DNA from: Oscarella lobularis
Lineage: Eukaryota > Porifera > Homoscleromorpha > Homosclerophorida > Oscarellidae
Reading direction: 5' to 3'
DNA: 64,000 nt
NCBI RefSeq assembly: GCF_947507565.1
Contig: NC_089187.1
Span: 2,108,001 to 2,172,000, forward strand
Shown piece by piece: positions 47,101 to 58,678 of the stretch (its first letter is position 1; the number at the start of each line of letters is the position of its first letter). The position numbers were made by a program, and so were the translations under genes. Below the pieces are notes generated by a model. It did no database searches, had not been told where the DNA came from, and saw nothing but the letters and a program-made list of their open reading frames with translations.

Positions 47101-48688
47101 GGAGTCGTCGATCGACCCGACCCGTTTATGTAAGATTGAATCTAAATAGATAAACGTAGTATGTATTATGCACAGACCTCTAGAGTCGAACCTCGTCGAG
47201 AATTTCTTCCCGTCCTAAGACCGTTCCGCCGCGACTGTCCACAAAGATCTAAGAGAAAGGCAATTGTCGTCATAACCAAACACTTAACGTACAATATTAA
47301 TATTATACTTCGTGAGCTATTCTTTGAGATTCGACGACGTCGTGACTGCTAGTATTATCCAATGGATACGCCGCCTCGAGTTTCTCCTTGAAAAATCGGT
47401 GAACCTGTACGAAAGAGTTATCGTCTGTCGGACCGACAGAGTCGCGAAACGTTTTCTCTCCCACCGTTGCCTTGAAGTCCTCCAAACCTTTCAATTCGGG
47501 CCGACCAGTGGAACTATCGACGTTAGAAAAGATGGCCGAATAATTAAACGATTGATTCTACGGAAGCGGTGATCCAAGTCAAATTAATTAATTAATATGC
47601 CGCGAATTCTAACGGGAAATCTCTTTCGTATTGCCTTCTTCAGCGCCTTCAATTTCTCGCCAGCAATCGGATTCGAATCGACGAACAAGTACTTCACGTC
47701 CTCGAAAACGGACGTCAAAAAAGACGGATTTCTTATCATAAATAAGGCTATATATAACAAAAGCAATGATAATTCAAAAAAAAAAGAGCCCCGCTTTCTC
47801 GAACCATTAGCATTCTTTTTTCTGTAGGCACCGTGCATGATTTCCATTTCCGTGACGGATAGCCCATGTATCCAACCGTATTGAGCGGCCAGTAGCCCCG
47901 GCACTTCAGTCGGCTCAGGAATCCAACCCGTTCTCTCACTAAAAACAAAATTAGATAGAGAGAGAGAGCTGCTATAATGGAACGTATACCTTATCATATT
48001 CAGAAAGAACGGCTCCGCGTTGTCTTCGAAGCATCGATCGATCTCGCTCAGACACGTTCGCAGGGTCTCTTCGGACGTCGTGTCCTTGGGCACACCCCAT
48101 CTCAAATCGCATTCGACCAGATGAAGTTTTCGCGCTTGACACCACGCCTTCAAATCGGGAAAAACCTAAAAATAACATCCAATTAATTAATTAACGACAT
48201 AATCGAAAAGGTGGTCGTCGTTTCCCCTGGCAACGCACCTCCTTCACCAACGCTTCGCGTTCCGAATAGAAATCCGTGAACGTCGACGAAACGAAAAGCC
48301 GAATCGTTTTCCAGCCGCGTCTCGCCTTCGTCGCCGCCGCGGCGACGGCGGCGCGTTTTTTAGCGTCGCCGAGTCGCGCGCACGTCGCGTCGGCCAATTG
48401 CCAGCACTCGGCGACCGTCTCCGGTCGATAGCTCGCCGCTTCGCCGAGCGAAACGTCGCCGGGGGCCGCCGCGCGACGGGGAAATCGGCGCTGCTTCGTT
48501 TTGGTTTCGTCGCGCGACGGCGCGGGGTCTGCGTTCGCTGTTGCGCCGCCGTGGTGCGACTGCATCGCTTCGTTTGGGCGCTTGTCGTTCAGTTCCGACT
48601 CGAGTAGGAAGATTTTCTTCTGTAGGACGTCGAATCGGGCTTCGAATTCGGATCGGCTTATGTTGGGCGCGCTCGGCGAACAGCCCAT
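43973..48688 (-). CDS. DUF4062-NACHT-TPR protein (TTC41/NPHP3-like STAND ATPase)
   Basis: Long multi-exon minus-strand gene. The N-terminus (MGCSPSAPNISR) carries a possible myristoylation glycine, then a coiled coil. A DUF4062-type domain follows (IRLFVSSTFTDFYSEREALVKE, LHLVECDLRWGVPKDTTSEE, ERTGWIPEPTEVPGLLAAQYGW), then a NACHT/STAND ATPase. Its Walker A is LVGSAGAGKSAVMA and its Walker B-like strand SILYIDALNQL, followed by VRVVLSMINQ and the helical LWLSLACEELRLFGSFERVL. The C-terminus is TPR-like (FHINIGIYYEDNGDYFKAYEYF, LHIALLFHKAGGYKAASACYMEAL) and ends VYGPSHPKTKRAKGTLEEPM. This order is shared by NPHP3, TTC41 and other NWD-type proteins. TTC41-like is my best guess. Stop 43973-43975. 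One intron contains a 26-base C/G homopolymer. Exon borders were only partly resolved. Confidence 0.7.
44116..44141. repeat. C26 homopolymer in an intron
   Basis: Uninterrupted run of 26 C (G on the transcribed RNA) in the last intron of the STAND-TPR gene, close to the donor site (GGAG|gtaggaaagag then the G run). Confidence 0.95.
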
Positions 48689-48794
48689 GGTCGCCGCACG
48701 CCTACGGCCTCTTTGTTATAGTAACGGCACATTCTTTCGATCATCGATCAAAGGAACATACGGGAGGGATTAGGCGCCCCGACAGAGTGCGCTA

Positions 48795-49979
48795 ATGTCA
48801 AACAAGACTTTCTTTTCGGTGGAAGATGACGACTTTTTTGGAGACGAGGTCCGTAGTGCATATCAAGCGTGTGATGACTAATAGAAGAGTTAGGATCTGG
48901 AGCTCCCTCTGCCTACTAAGCCGTCGACACAACCATTGAGACCGTCTCAGAATAAAATTCCTCAGAGCAACGTCGAATTGAGAGGAGGAATCGCGCAGCT
49001 TAGACCGTCTTTGAGTCGATTAGCCGCTTTCGAGTATAATCCGCCTTCAAAGAAGAGCAAACCGGCGTCTCCTACCGAAACGGAATTTCCAAAGTCAAAA
49101 TCATCTCTATCAAATGACGAACCAGCGAGATCATGCTCGCTGCAAAAATCTCAGGCTGACAGTGTAGTATCGGAAAAAAAGAAAATTGCAGTTCGAAATC
49201 CTGCGAGAAAAAAGAGTCCTCTTCTACGACGTAGTCACAATAAGGATGACTTGGATCCCGATTTCACTGGGAATCCGTGGCTACTAATGAACGAGCAACT
49301 TGGAATTTCGGGCAAAACGCGTACGTAGACGGAATCTTGATGAAGTCGACAACTAATTGATTTTTGATCTAAGACTCGCCTCTCAATTCATTCACTGTGG
49401 CCAATACACTCAAACAGGTACTTCTCTCTTTTGATCTTTGGTGCAGTGAATGTATTTTTCTGAAGGCTTCGTTGGGACGACTTGCCGACGGAAAAGTCGC
49501 TCATCTACGCGTTCTCGTCAAGTCGATCAGTCAGACAGGAAACAGCACGAGTGCCCTTCTCAAAGATCCAACGGGTACGAAGACGAATCGTTAGTTAAAT
49601 TCTACATATATCTCGTTTTTCCTTATAGGCGAAATATCTGGATCGATTCACAGGAAACTCTTCGAACAACACGGATCGGCTCTAAGTGTCGGATCAGTAT
49701 TGATTCTCAAGCGGGTACAGTATCACCACCACCACCACCCACTCTCTGTCCTATGTTCTTTAGGCCACCGTATTTAGCCCGACAGGCCGCCGTCACTATA
49801 TCAACGTAACGCCAGCAAATGTAGTCCGACTCTACCCAGCAAAAACAGCCCAAGCAACGCTTGCATCAATAGACAAAGCGCTTCTAGAAGGGATTCTGGA
49901 CTCTCTGGGTGAAAATCCGCAGGCTGAAGACTCCATTACTTCTCTGCTCGACGGACTCAATGATGACGACTTTAATTAG
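48795..49979 (+). CDS. HROB: Homologous recombination OB-fold protein
   Basis: Exons 48795-48848, 48894-49320, 49374-49417, 49466-49574, 49629-49714 and 49764-49979 encode about 311 residues. HROB (C17orf53/MCM8IP) binds and activates the MCM8-MCM9 helicase in recombination repair. The first ~170 residues are Ser/Lys-rich and disordered-looking, including NPWLLMNEQLGISGK. The conserved OB fold follows: VAHLRVLVKSISQTGNSTSA, LLKDPTGEISGSIHRKLFEQ, SALSVGSVLILKRATVFSP, RRHYINVTPANVVRLYP. The acidic end SLLDGLNDDDFN matches the family's terminal Asp/Phe motif. The gene is divergent from the STAND-TPR gene (106 bases between starts). It is convergent with the next gene (27 bases between stops). 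Confidence 0.87.
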
Positions 49980-50006
49980 AAAATTTACTCTGCTGCATGA
50001 AAAATT

Positions 50007-53000
50007 CTACGAATCTAATATTCTATCTATTTCATCCCAATCGATATTACTCATGACGCTCCCAGACGACGATACGGAAATATTACCTGTTTCTCCATCG
50101 CGTGGAAGTGGCATTGGCTCGTCGCTCGTTCTATGTGGCCTTGGAGTCGATTCCTTCGAAGTGACCAAGCTACTCATCAAATTGAAGGCGTCCTGAACTC
50201 GTTCGGCCAAATGTTCCTTGAGCTGTTCTCTAAGGGTCACAACATGCGTGAGATTTTGGGGGATGAGAAGACGATGTCTTACTCTTTTTCTTTGGCACTT
50301 CTTGCCGTTGCTCTGCGAGTCGTTCGAGGCTTGAATGGATGCGCTTCGGCCCTTCGCAACTGGGTCGTCTTCTGCAGATATTTGACCTGCCTTTCTTCGT
50401 GCTTCTTGCGCATCCACTGAAGCAATTCCTCGCGATTTCTCGCCGGTTTTTTACTGCTAAAGAACACTCCCTCGTGAGGAAGAAAAGAAATCGGCGGAGT
50501 CTGCTTCACCTCTCGCTTTCCGCAAAAACGGCTTTGATTTGCGACGCCGTAGGCTCGGGAGGACACTCCTCTTCAAAAACTATCGAAGGCTTTGGACGAG
50601 GCGGTGCCTTTGATGCTAATAATTTAGGTTTAGATTGTAGACGCTCCCTATATCGAGTCCTAGGAGCTCTCAAGGGGCTTTTAATCGATGGAACTGGCTT
50701 TATAACAGGTGGAGGTGACGATATTCTTTCCGTAGGAATAGGCAAGTCGACTTTTTCTGATGGTGCAGGTCTTGCTTCTCCGCTGGATTCTTCTTCGATT
50801 TTCTCGGATGGTACTGGGCTTGCTACCTTGCTGGGTATCTCTGGCTGATCGATTTCGGGCTGGTAATGAGATTCAGAGTCTGTGTCTTCGCTATCCTTGG
50901 TAATAGATACGTCTTCTTCTTCTTCTTGGTCTTTCTCTGGCTCTTTCTCAATTTCTCTTTGAATTTGAGGTACCTCCGGCAAGGGCTCGGCGATTTCTTC
51001 AACTGACTGCAGTTGATCAATTGTGTGAAGAAGCTACAAAGAAAAAAATTAATAAATTACGTTTCGCGACTCAGTTACTTCGAGTATTGATGATACTCAC
51101 CAGTTTAGAGTCCTGAAATTCCATGTCTATTCTCTTCGCCGTCGCCTCTATGGCATTCAGCTGTTCCATCATGCTAACCAGTCGACTCTTCAAAGCGGCA
51201 TCCTTCACAGGAGGCAAATTCATATCAAGAGCTGCAGTCTCAACATTTTCAGGAGTAGCGTCAGTCTCCAAATTTTCCTCTTCCCCAGTCGATAAAAGAC
51301 GCCGAGTCAACGAATCGTCCAAGGGAGACGTTTCGTGAACTTGTACCTCACACTCCCTTTTCTCTCTTTCAACCGGACCCTCATTCTCAGTCGGAAGATC
51401 GTCGAGCTGACTCGCAGAAATATCCACGACGCTAAGAAACGAACTCCGACCCGGATCCTCTTCGAAGAACAGCTGAGAAGCCACGACTTGAGTCAAGTCA
51501 ACTCGAACCGGACCAGAAGACGAAGAACGATCCCCAACGTCTGGGATCGCCTCGACTTCAGACTCCTGATCGTTTTCTTTATCCTCTTTCTCTACGTCAT
51601 CCTTCGTCACCGCGGTATCTGTTACAAAGGGAGGAGAAGGAGGAGAGAAACGCGTTTCAATTGGTGGAATAATTGGAGTCGCGTCCGTTTGAACAGACGT
51701 CGTTGTGACTTGGGGTCGCGTTAATAGTATAGGATGCAGATCGATTTCCGCTGCCGAACGATTTTTCCACTGTCGTGACAAATCGACGGGGACGACGACG
51801 AGTGGCTCGGCGCGTCGCTCCTCTTCGCGTCGCAGTCGAATTTCCGTTTCGAGACGATCGAGTTTGGCTGGAAGATCGGCGATGTCTGGACTTTGTTCTC
51901 GTACGAGAGGTTCCGTCTGAAGTTCGTCTTGGACAGACTCTTCGTCTTTGTCCTCTTGACGAGAGCCATTTCTCTCTGTTTCGTCGACACTGAGAGAGTC
52001 GGATGACTCTGTTGAGCTGCTATCGTCTACTTGAACCGCTTTTTCTTTCTTTTCTGTTTGACTCGGTTGACCCTTGCTCGTCCTAAATTTGAACTTGTTG
52101 CGAGGAAGAATTTTATTCTTAGCTATTCGACGTCGATGTATCCGTGAATGCACTCCCAATCCAGAAACCCTAAAGAATTAATAGCCCATTTCTACTATAA
52201 GGACTATCAGTATAATAGTCATTTTACCTTTTGGAGCTGTCTTCATCTGAAGGAAACAAAGGGATTTGACTCACGGGAGGACTGAGCATCGAAGGGTCTT
52301 CCAAATCAAGAAACAAAAGTGGCAGTTTTGAGGACCCAATCACTGTCTCTTCTTGTCGCCAAACGTCATTCGTCTTCGGGTCCAACTGAAGTCGTGGCAA
52401 AGATAACGGTGGCGATTCTTCAGCACGGTCTTCCTTTCGAACAAGAGGACGCCATTGTGGCATGGAAAACGTCTCCTCTTCTATCTCTGGCTCAATCATC
52501 TCGTCAGGTAGATGAAGAACGCGACGCTCGCAGGTATCCACCAGTGGCGTTTTCTCCTCAGGCAAATACAGAAGAGGCAAACGAGGAGATGGCTTCAACG
52601 AATCGTCATTGTCACTGGAAACAGCTACAAGTGGCATACTCCAAATCTGAAAGGAGTCCCCCAGTGGGGAATTTAGGTTCAAAAAAACAAAACTTACAGT
52701 ACTGTACGTACCTCTTCGGTTTTCCTACGTATCCTCTTCCAAGAATAGCTGAGATCGTGACGATTCTCCTTCGAATCGACAGGCGCCATTGGGATTTTTT
52801 TTCTGGAGCCCCTTTTCGTCTTTCCCCGTTTCTTCTGAAGAAACGGAGCCGACGTCGAACAAGGAAACGAGCTGTTTTCCAATTCGCTGTTCGTTCGCGA
52901 GGCTTTCGTCGATTCCTTTGCGTTCGCATCGTCGCTTGGCATCGTCGCGAACACGTCGGATTCGCTTCGCACGATCACTGCGGACGATCCCGTCTCCGAA

Positions 53001-53253
53001 TCGCTCCAAGACAGGCGGCCAGCTCTTTCCAAGCTTTCTGTAGCCGCTTCTACGCTCATTTCGACTCGTTCGATGGCCAAAATGAGAGAGGAGATTTGAA
53101 CGTCAAGACGACGCAAACCCGGATATACCTGGCATAATAAATGTACACGAAGCGTAAGGAATAAACCGTGAAGAAGAGGAAAGGCGTCCCACGAGGCTTT
53201 CTTAATTCGCCATCTTGAACTTGGTGCGTCATGGCGTCACAGGCTTGCATCAT
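50007..53253 (-). CDS. Large acidic, coiled-coil-type protein, unrecognised
   Basis: Several minus-strand exons with clear coding character. In protein order: start near 53248-53253 (MMQACDAMTHQVQDGELRK), an exon with LDVQISSLILAIERVEMSV, then a Pro/Leu/acidic region (repeated LPLLYLPEE- and LPLLFLDLED-like phrases at 52224-52660). A long Glu/Ser-rich region with helices follows (LDRLETEIRLRREEERRAE, LVSMMEQLNAIEATAKRIDME), then a Pro-rich basic stretch and a helix (REELLQWMRKKHEERQVKYL). The end is REQLKEHLAERVQDAFNLMSSL and DWDEIDRILDS. The WMRKK-HPF and helical ERVQDAFNLM pattern faintly recalls the C-terminal region of ciliary protein CPLANE1. I cannot confirm that. Stop 50007-50009, only 27 bases from the HROB stop. 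Confidence 0.6.
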
Positions 53254-53289
53254 TTCATTGCCAAAAATAAATTGCTGACCAAGCAATCG

Positions 53290-54250
53290 TCAAACCGGTA
53301 TTCAAACCGGTTTACGAATTCGCGCCTAATTCGGTGGAACAAATCAGAGCGTTGGATAAACCCCACGTGACCCCAACGGACCAATGAGCGCGCTGGGCGG
53401 GGTTACGCTGTTCATAAGCGAAGTGCACACCGATTTCTCTTCAGTTGCGGCTGAGGGTGGATGCGGCGTGGTTCGCCACGTCTCGTCCTTGAACGGACCG
53501 GCTCGGGGGAAGGCAAAAGGCAAGTCTGGATTGGCGGATCAGCGTGGCCCACGGTTTTTACCGTGCCGGAGCCTGTAGGCAGGGCGAAGGGGGGTCTTCG
53601 GCCTCGGTACGCGCACTGGGCAGAACGATCGCTTAGGTCTTATTGTTGCTAACAAGCACGAACCGCGCTAGGCTCGAGCGGTTACGGCTTGGAGGGGGTG
53701 TTCAAAAACGGTCTGGTTGCCGGCACTTTTCTCACCCGATAGCACGATTAGACCGACGATGATCCGGCTCAGGTGAAGTCTATTCGGCATTGCACTGTCT
53801 TTCTTGTCGGCCTCTACAAACAGTGGTCGGCCGTTCTCCAACTCAGAAGCCCTGGTTCTTAGCCTTGTGCTTACCAATGTGGTCAGGTATCGTCGCGCCG
53901 GGGGACTCGGTATTAGGGACCGACTACTCGTCCAGGCGGATACTGATTGAGGGGGCTGATGAAGCAGCAACTCACCCGAAACTTTTTGGAAGGGAGTCAT
54001 CGCTTTGCGAAGACTTCCCTGGGCTACGAAGCGTCCGAACCTCCACGCGGTGTAGCCTGGATAACGCTAATACGGACGCAACCAAAAGGTACGTACGACG
54101 ATTATTTGGCAGTGACTAATACGATTTTTTTAGGTCGCGCGACGAAAGAAGAAGACGATCGACGACGAAGACGAAGGCAGAACGAGGAAGACGTAGGACA
54201 AGTGGTAGATTTTTTAGTAACTGCATGGAGTGTACGGTCGAGTTTGTAGA
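53290..54250. other. GC-rich stretch, possibly transcribed, identity unknown
   Basis: Noticeably GC-richer than the neighbouring intergenic DNA, and begins with an inverted repeat AAACCGGTATTCAAACCGGTTT (about 53291-53312, written with the loop). No open frame has recognisable protein character. A spliceable junction exists (CCAAAAG|gtacgtac near 54088, then TTTTTTAG|GTCGCGCG near 54133). A joined frame ends at 54249 and is followed at once by AATAAA, so the 3' part may be a terminal exon encoding a basic-acidic peptide (RRRRRRQNEEDVGQVVDFL). The upstream part could be a mobile-element fragment or a structured RNA. Confidence 0.3.
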
Positions 54251-54675
54251 AATAAATACTGTAGATATATGTGCACAAAACGCGTGGCCGCCACGCGAGC
54301 AAGCGGTGTATATACGTCCGTTTCGTGGGTGGGTGGGTTCCCTACTGTCGGCTTTCTTTTGTTCATTCTCGAGCACACGAGCTAGCTCGTTTGCACGCCC
54401 GATCGATAGTTCGTGATTCGCAAAAGAAATGCGCTCCACAACTGAAATTGAGGCCCGTGGTCTTGTTTTCGGAGGCTTCGCGAGAGCAACAGGGCTCGGT
54501 GACGACAACAGCGAAGACAAAATAGCTAAAACAGCGGTGCACGACGGCTCTTTTGAGCGTTTTACACGCGAGCCGCAGCTGTACGCAAACCCGGATACAC
54601 GTTCTATAGATACTGTATCCAGAGATATCTATATTCTACCTACTAGTAAATACCGGTGCCTATATGACTAAAAAA
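54251..54675. other. Intergenic, no gene seen
   Basis: 3' flank of the minus-strand CREB3L-like gene. No exon with coding character, no RNA gene recognised. Confidence 0.4.
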
Positions 54676-56481
54676 TTATGCTACAATGTCCACAGTAGTG
54701 CTATTCTCTACAGCTGTCGAATTCAGAGTCCACGTAGCCTTTGCAATGACGTCTGGGTGGTCATACCGTGACTTCTTTTCGCTTTCCCAAGACATGTAGT
54801 AGCACATGAAATTATAAGCAGATCCCAGAAAAGACCAATCGTCGTCGTAGTCCAGAAGAGATCGGCCTTGAACTAGATACAACATCGTAGGATTCCTTTT
54901 TTGTGGCAAAATACGTTACGCTTACCTGAAGGCGTCGTATAATCAAAGGGAGTCTGTGCGGATGACCGTCCCAAAAACCTTACAGGCATCCACTGGGGAA
55001 ATACGAGCGCAAAACAAAGAACCAAGACCTAAGCCCCAATGAATGACAACTAGATGTCGGTGGATAGATATTTTATTTACCATGATACACGTTCCAGACT
55101 GAGCGGATCGACTTGACGCAACGGCTTGAACGGAATTGGATATGCTCTGCTTAAGCTTTTTTAACTCGGCCAGAAGTGACCTTACAAAAACTATTGAGAA
55201 GCCTGTACAATAATTGCATTTCTAAATTTTACCTGTTCTGACACTGAAGAGAATCGACTTTTTTCTGAAGGTGCTGGTTTTCTTCAGTACAGGTTTGTAC
55301 CCTAGGAAAAGAGAACCAATAGAAATACAACCTCTGATTGCTGCGCGTCTCCCCTAACCTTCTTTCCAGCGTGTCGATGTACTCTTTCTTCTTTTGCCGA
55401 CTTGCCGCCGCGCAGGCCTGGAAGAAATAAAGATTATGCATTGTTCAAAAAAAAGTTGTCGGTGACTAAATTGACTTTGTTTCGAATTTTTCGTCTCACA
55501 GCCTTCATGGTCTTTTCCTCCACCTTGAAGAGTCAATTTAGGAGAACCCTCCCCCTTGGAAATTTTGCCTACTTTTGTCAGAGGCCAAGTTGTAGGTATA
55601 GGCAGGCCTTCAGCCAAAAACGCATCCTTCTCCTCGTCAGTCAACTCAACAGGCTTCACCTCCTAGACAAAGGAGACTCCCAATAATTAAATAGTCAAAA
55701 ACGCATCAATTAATCGTTCTCACAATCTCTTCCTTTTTCGACAACGGTTTCAGCCGCGGTATAGGAAAGGAAGCCAAAACCGACAGCGGACTCGCATAGC
55801 ACAAAGACGGCCTCACAACGCCAAAACTTCCCACCGTCGCAGTCCCCACAGCCTTCGGCGACAACGTCGACGTCGACGACGGCGAAGACGTCGACGACGA
55901 CTCCGAATCACTTCCACTGCCTTCACCCGGCGACGACAAAACAGCCATCGATTCATATCCTAAACAATATACGCGAGGGCGTGTCCAAGTCAAAACATAA
56001 AGACTTGCGTGGGCGTGTCTTACCGAAGTCCGGCTGTTCGCCGCCGTTGCCGGCGACTTTGTTCGTCGACTCTACGCCGTCGCAGAGAGCGAGAATGTCG
56101 TCGGCGAGATGAAATTGCGTCGTCGTCGTCGTCGTCGTCGTCGTCGCGTCGCCTAGTCGCGCGTAATTGTGATCGAGTTCGATCGTTTCGCGAGCCGGAA
56201 TCGGTTCGACGAACGACGACGGCGCGTCGAAGAATTCGTCGTCGACGGCGTCGGCGGCGTCGGCGAGAAGGCCGCACGCGTCCGGGTTGAGAAGGCTCGA
56301 GAGTAGGTCCGATGACAAGTCGATTTCGTCGGGGTCCGTCTGCTTGGGGAGAAAATCGGGGGGGAATGGAGACGGTTTCGTGTCGTATTGGTACGTTAGA
56401 GGTTAGATTCGCGTCGAGGAAAGCGGAGAAGTCGAGATCGAAGCCGCTTTGATGCGATTCTGCGATGTCGAGTGACTCCAT
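54676..56481 (-). CDS. CREB3L: CREB3-like membrane-anchored bZIP factor
   Basis: Multi-exon minus-strand gene. CREB3/OASIS factors sit in the ER membrane and are released by S1P/S2P cleavage in the Golgi to act as transcription factors. The N-terminus (MESLDIAESHQSGFDLDF) is acidic and includes SSLLNPDACGLL. A Ser-rich stretch precedes ELTDEEKDAFLAEGLPIPT, which is the family-specific segment, as is PLTKVEEKTMKAVRRKIRNK. The basic region continues ACAAASRQKKKEYIDTLERR and the zipper VQTCTEENQHLQKKVDSLQ. The membrane helix (GTCIMVLVLCFALVFP) is followed by a lumenal RSLL, a possible S1P site (RxxL). The lumenal end is short (stop 54676-54678, ...TTVDIVA). The start at 56479-56481 is chosen because the acidic N-terminus begins there. 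Confidence 0.87.
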
Positions 56482-56654
56482 TACACGCCAAGCTCTTCGC
56501 CCCTTAGAAATGTGCCACGTCACTTCCTATCAATTGTGTTCGCTAAATCGATATCAACGGGGCGTAATGCAGCTCACGTGCTGGGGCTTCTGGCATTCAA
56601 ATTTCTAAAATTACACATGACGTCATTAGTCGATACACCTGCGGCCTCTGCGTC

Positions 56655-57044
56655 ATGAAGTGTCGACCCGCTTTCATCTGTGTTCTCCTTGTAGCTACGG
56701 TAGCTGCAGCTCCAAGTTTCTCCTCCAGTCGACGCAGCAGCTGCTTTGTCTGTAATTTGATCAACTGGTTCCGCCCATGCGAAGTATGAGTCCTCCGCTA
56801 CTTCTTCTCACTGCGTTTAGCTGAGCGTTTTTTGTAGTGCTGCAATTCCAACGACGACTGCACGTCGGCGGCTAATTCGGTCTGCAGCAACCAGGGCTAC
56901 TGCTCCCCAAAGACCCAATGTTTGCCTCAAGGAGCGGCATGCAAGAAGATCGATGATTGCTGCGTCGACCAGGGTGTCTACTGTGTCTTTGGCGTTTGCC
57001 AAGACCGAACGAGTAGCAAAGGGTTCGTTGAAATAACCCACTAG
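56655..57044 (+). CDS. Secreted Cys-rich Dickkopf-3-like protein, short form
   Basis: Exons 56655-56783 and 56838-57044 join in phase to 111 residues. A signal peptide (MKCRPAFICVLLVATVAAA) is followed by CFVCNLINWFRPCE. A Cys-dense domain follows (CCNSNDDC, CSNQGYC, CKKIDDCC, VYCVFGVC) that matches the first Cys-rich domain of its two neighbours. It lacks their second, colipase-like domain and the charged tail, so it is half-size. First of three tandem genes on the plus strand. The function is unknown; Dickkopf relatives modulate Wnt signalling, and that role here is inference. Confidence 0.65.
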
Positions 57045-57164
57045 AAATTGCCACTACTAGTAGAAGGAGCTGCATTGTGACTGCTCAAATGCAAACTGTA
57101 ATGTGTCGATGCTTAAGGTTTGCGTTAACGGTTTCATCACGTGATTCATTTACGTAAGTATTCG

Positions 57165-58521
57165 ATGACGATGCAGTACCAACCTGCGTTTTTCGCCCTA
57201 TGTGCCTTTCTCGTGGCGACAACGGCCTCGAGCTTTCAAACCAGAACTCGCGAGACGTGCCTCGTCTGCAGATTGATCGGCTGGATCCGTTACTGCAAAG
57301 TATACGAAACATGATATCTAGCTGTACAATAACATGCCCACTGCAGTGCTGCACTTCGAACGAACACTGCGCTGGACCGTCTGTCTGCAACGACTTCGGC
57401 TTCTGCACCCAGTGCTTGTCGGAGCAAGAAGCGTGCAGACGCGATGACGACTGCTGCTCCCAGCTGATATGCTCGGCGGCACGTTGTCGGCTCCCGAAGA
57501 CGCCCGGGCAGCCGGGAGCGCGTTGCAATAGGCATCAAGACTGCAATCGAGGACTTTGTTGTGCGAAGGACAAGTACAGCGAAGGGTTGTACATGTATAT
57601 TTCACTTGGTGTGATGCCTATCAATTGTTTTCTTATTCAGACACGTCTGCAAACAGCTTGGTAGCGTGGGAAGTTATTGCTCCATGTCTGGTTCCGTTGA
57701 AGAGTACGAATGTCCGTGCAAGAGTGGGTATAAGTGCCTAGGACGGTGAGAGAATCCTGTTCAATGTAAAAAGTCACTGACAAATTTGTTTGCCTTTTTG
57801 AAGGGAGACCGAATTTTGGAAAAGTTATTACTCGAGATTTTTTGTCAAAGGAGACGTTCGTTTGTGCGCCCTGCATATCTTTCCAGAACCAGACGACCTG
57901 TCGGGTTCTGGCAGTTCGATAACAGAGCCGCCCAGCGTCAATCACACGCTGACTAGAAAAGAGAAAAAGCTACTTGAACGGGAAAGGCAAAAGAAGGAAA
58001 GAGAAAAAGAACGAGAGATAAAGCGATTAGAGACTAAAAAAAGAAAAGAACAGATGCGATTGAAAAGGCTGGAAGAGAAAGAGAGAAGACGGCAAGAAAA
58101 GCTTTTGAGAGAGCTAACAACAATCGAAGCGCCTACGGATTCTACAGACCCAAGTACTGAAAGTATCTCCCCTACAGACGACCTGGATTCTGGCGGTTTG
58201 ATGAGAGAGCTGCCCAGCATCGAGCTTAGCCTCAATCGCACGCTGTCGAGAAAAGAGAAAAAGATACTGGAACGGGAAAGGCAAAAGAAGGAGAGAGAAA
58301 AAGAACGAGAGAAAAAGAGATTAGAGCGCAAAAAAGTAAAAGAAATGCTGCGATTGCAAAGGCTGGAAGAGAAAGAGAGAAGACGGTACGAAAAGCTTCT
58401 GAGCGAACTGCCAACAATCGAAACGCCTACACTATCCCAAGAAGAGCGCGAACGACTACGAAAGATAGAAGAAAAGGAGAAGAATCGACAAGAGAAGCTC
58501 GAAAGAAAGGAAGGAACGTAA
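57165..58521 (+). CDS. Dickkopf-3-like secreted protein with charged repeat tail
   Basis: Exons 57165-57299, 57347-57585, 57641-57745 and 57804-58521 join to 398 residues. A signal peptide (QPAFFALCAFLVATTAS) is followed by a first Cys-rich domain (CCTSNEHC, CNDFGFCTQC, CRRDDDCCSQLIC). A colipase-like second domain follows (GARCNRHQDCNRGLCCAKDK, HVCKQLGSVGSYC, CPCKSGYKCLG). Cys spacing and the GLCCA and CPC-GY signatures agree with Dickkopf-3. The C-terminal ~220 residues are a highly charged Lys/Glu/Arg coiled coil. It is made of two duplicated modules (TRKEKKLLERERQKKERE near 57952 and SRKEKKILERERQKKERE near 58249). DKK3 also has a helical acidic tail, but not such a repeat. A second in-frame ATG lies at 57171. 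Confidence 0.78.
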
Positions 58522-58678
58522 CCGACGAGCTCCACGTTGTTGGTCATTGTTTGCCCGTGACTTTTCCCTAGTCTCTTACGCACTGTCATTACGATAACGT
58601 CTTCCCTTCCTCCAGGGCGTAAAACGATCTCAAAAGCGGTCACAAGACCAAGCGCATCGTCACTGCGTAGACGACTCA

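Noticed and set aside
53461-54060. Ribosomal RNA fragment
   Set aside because: The GC-rich look suggested rRNA, but no universally conserved small- or large-subunit rRNA block could be recognised by eye.
57318-57605. Antisense Cys-rich frame opposite the DKK-like gene
   Set aside because: Cys and Ser codons arise from reverse reading of TGC and GCA. The plus strand has a signal peptide, intron phases and family Cys spacing.
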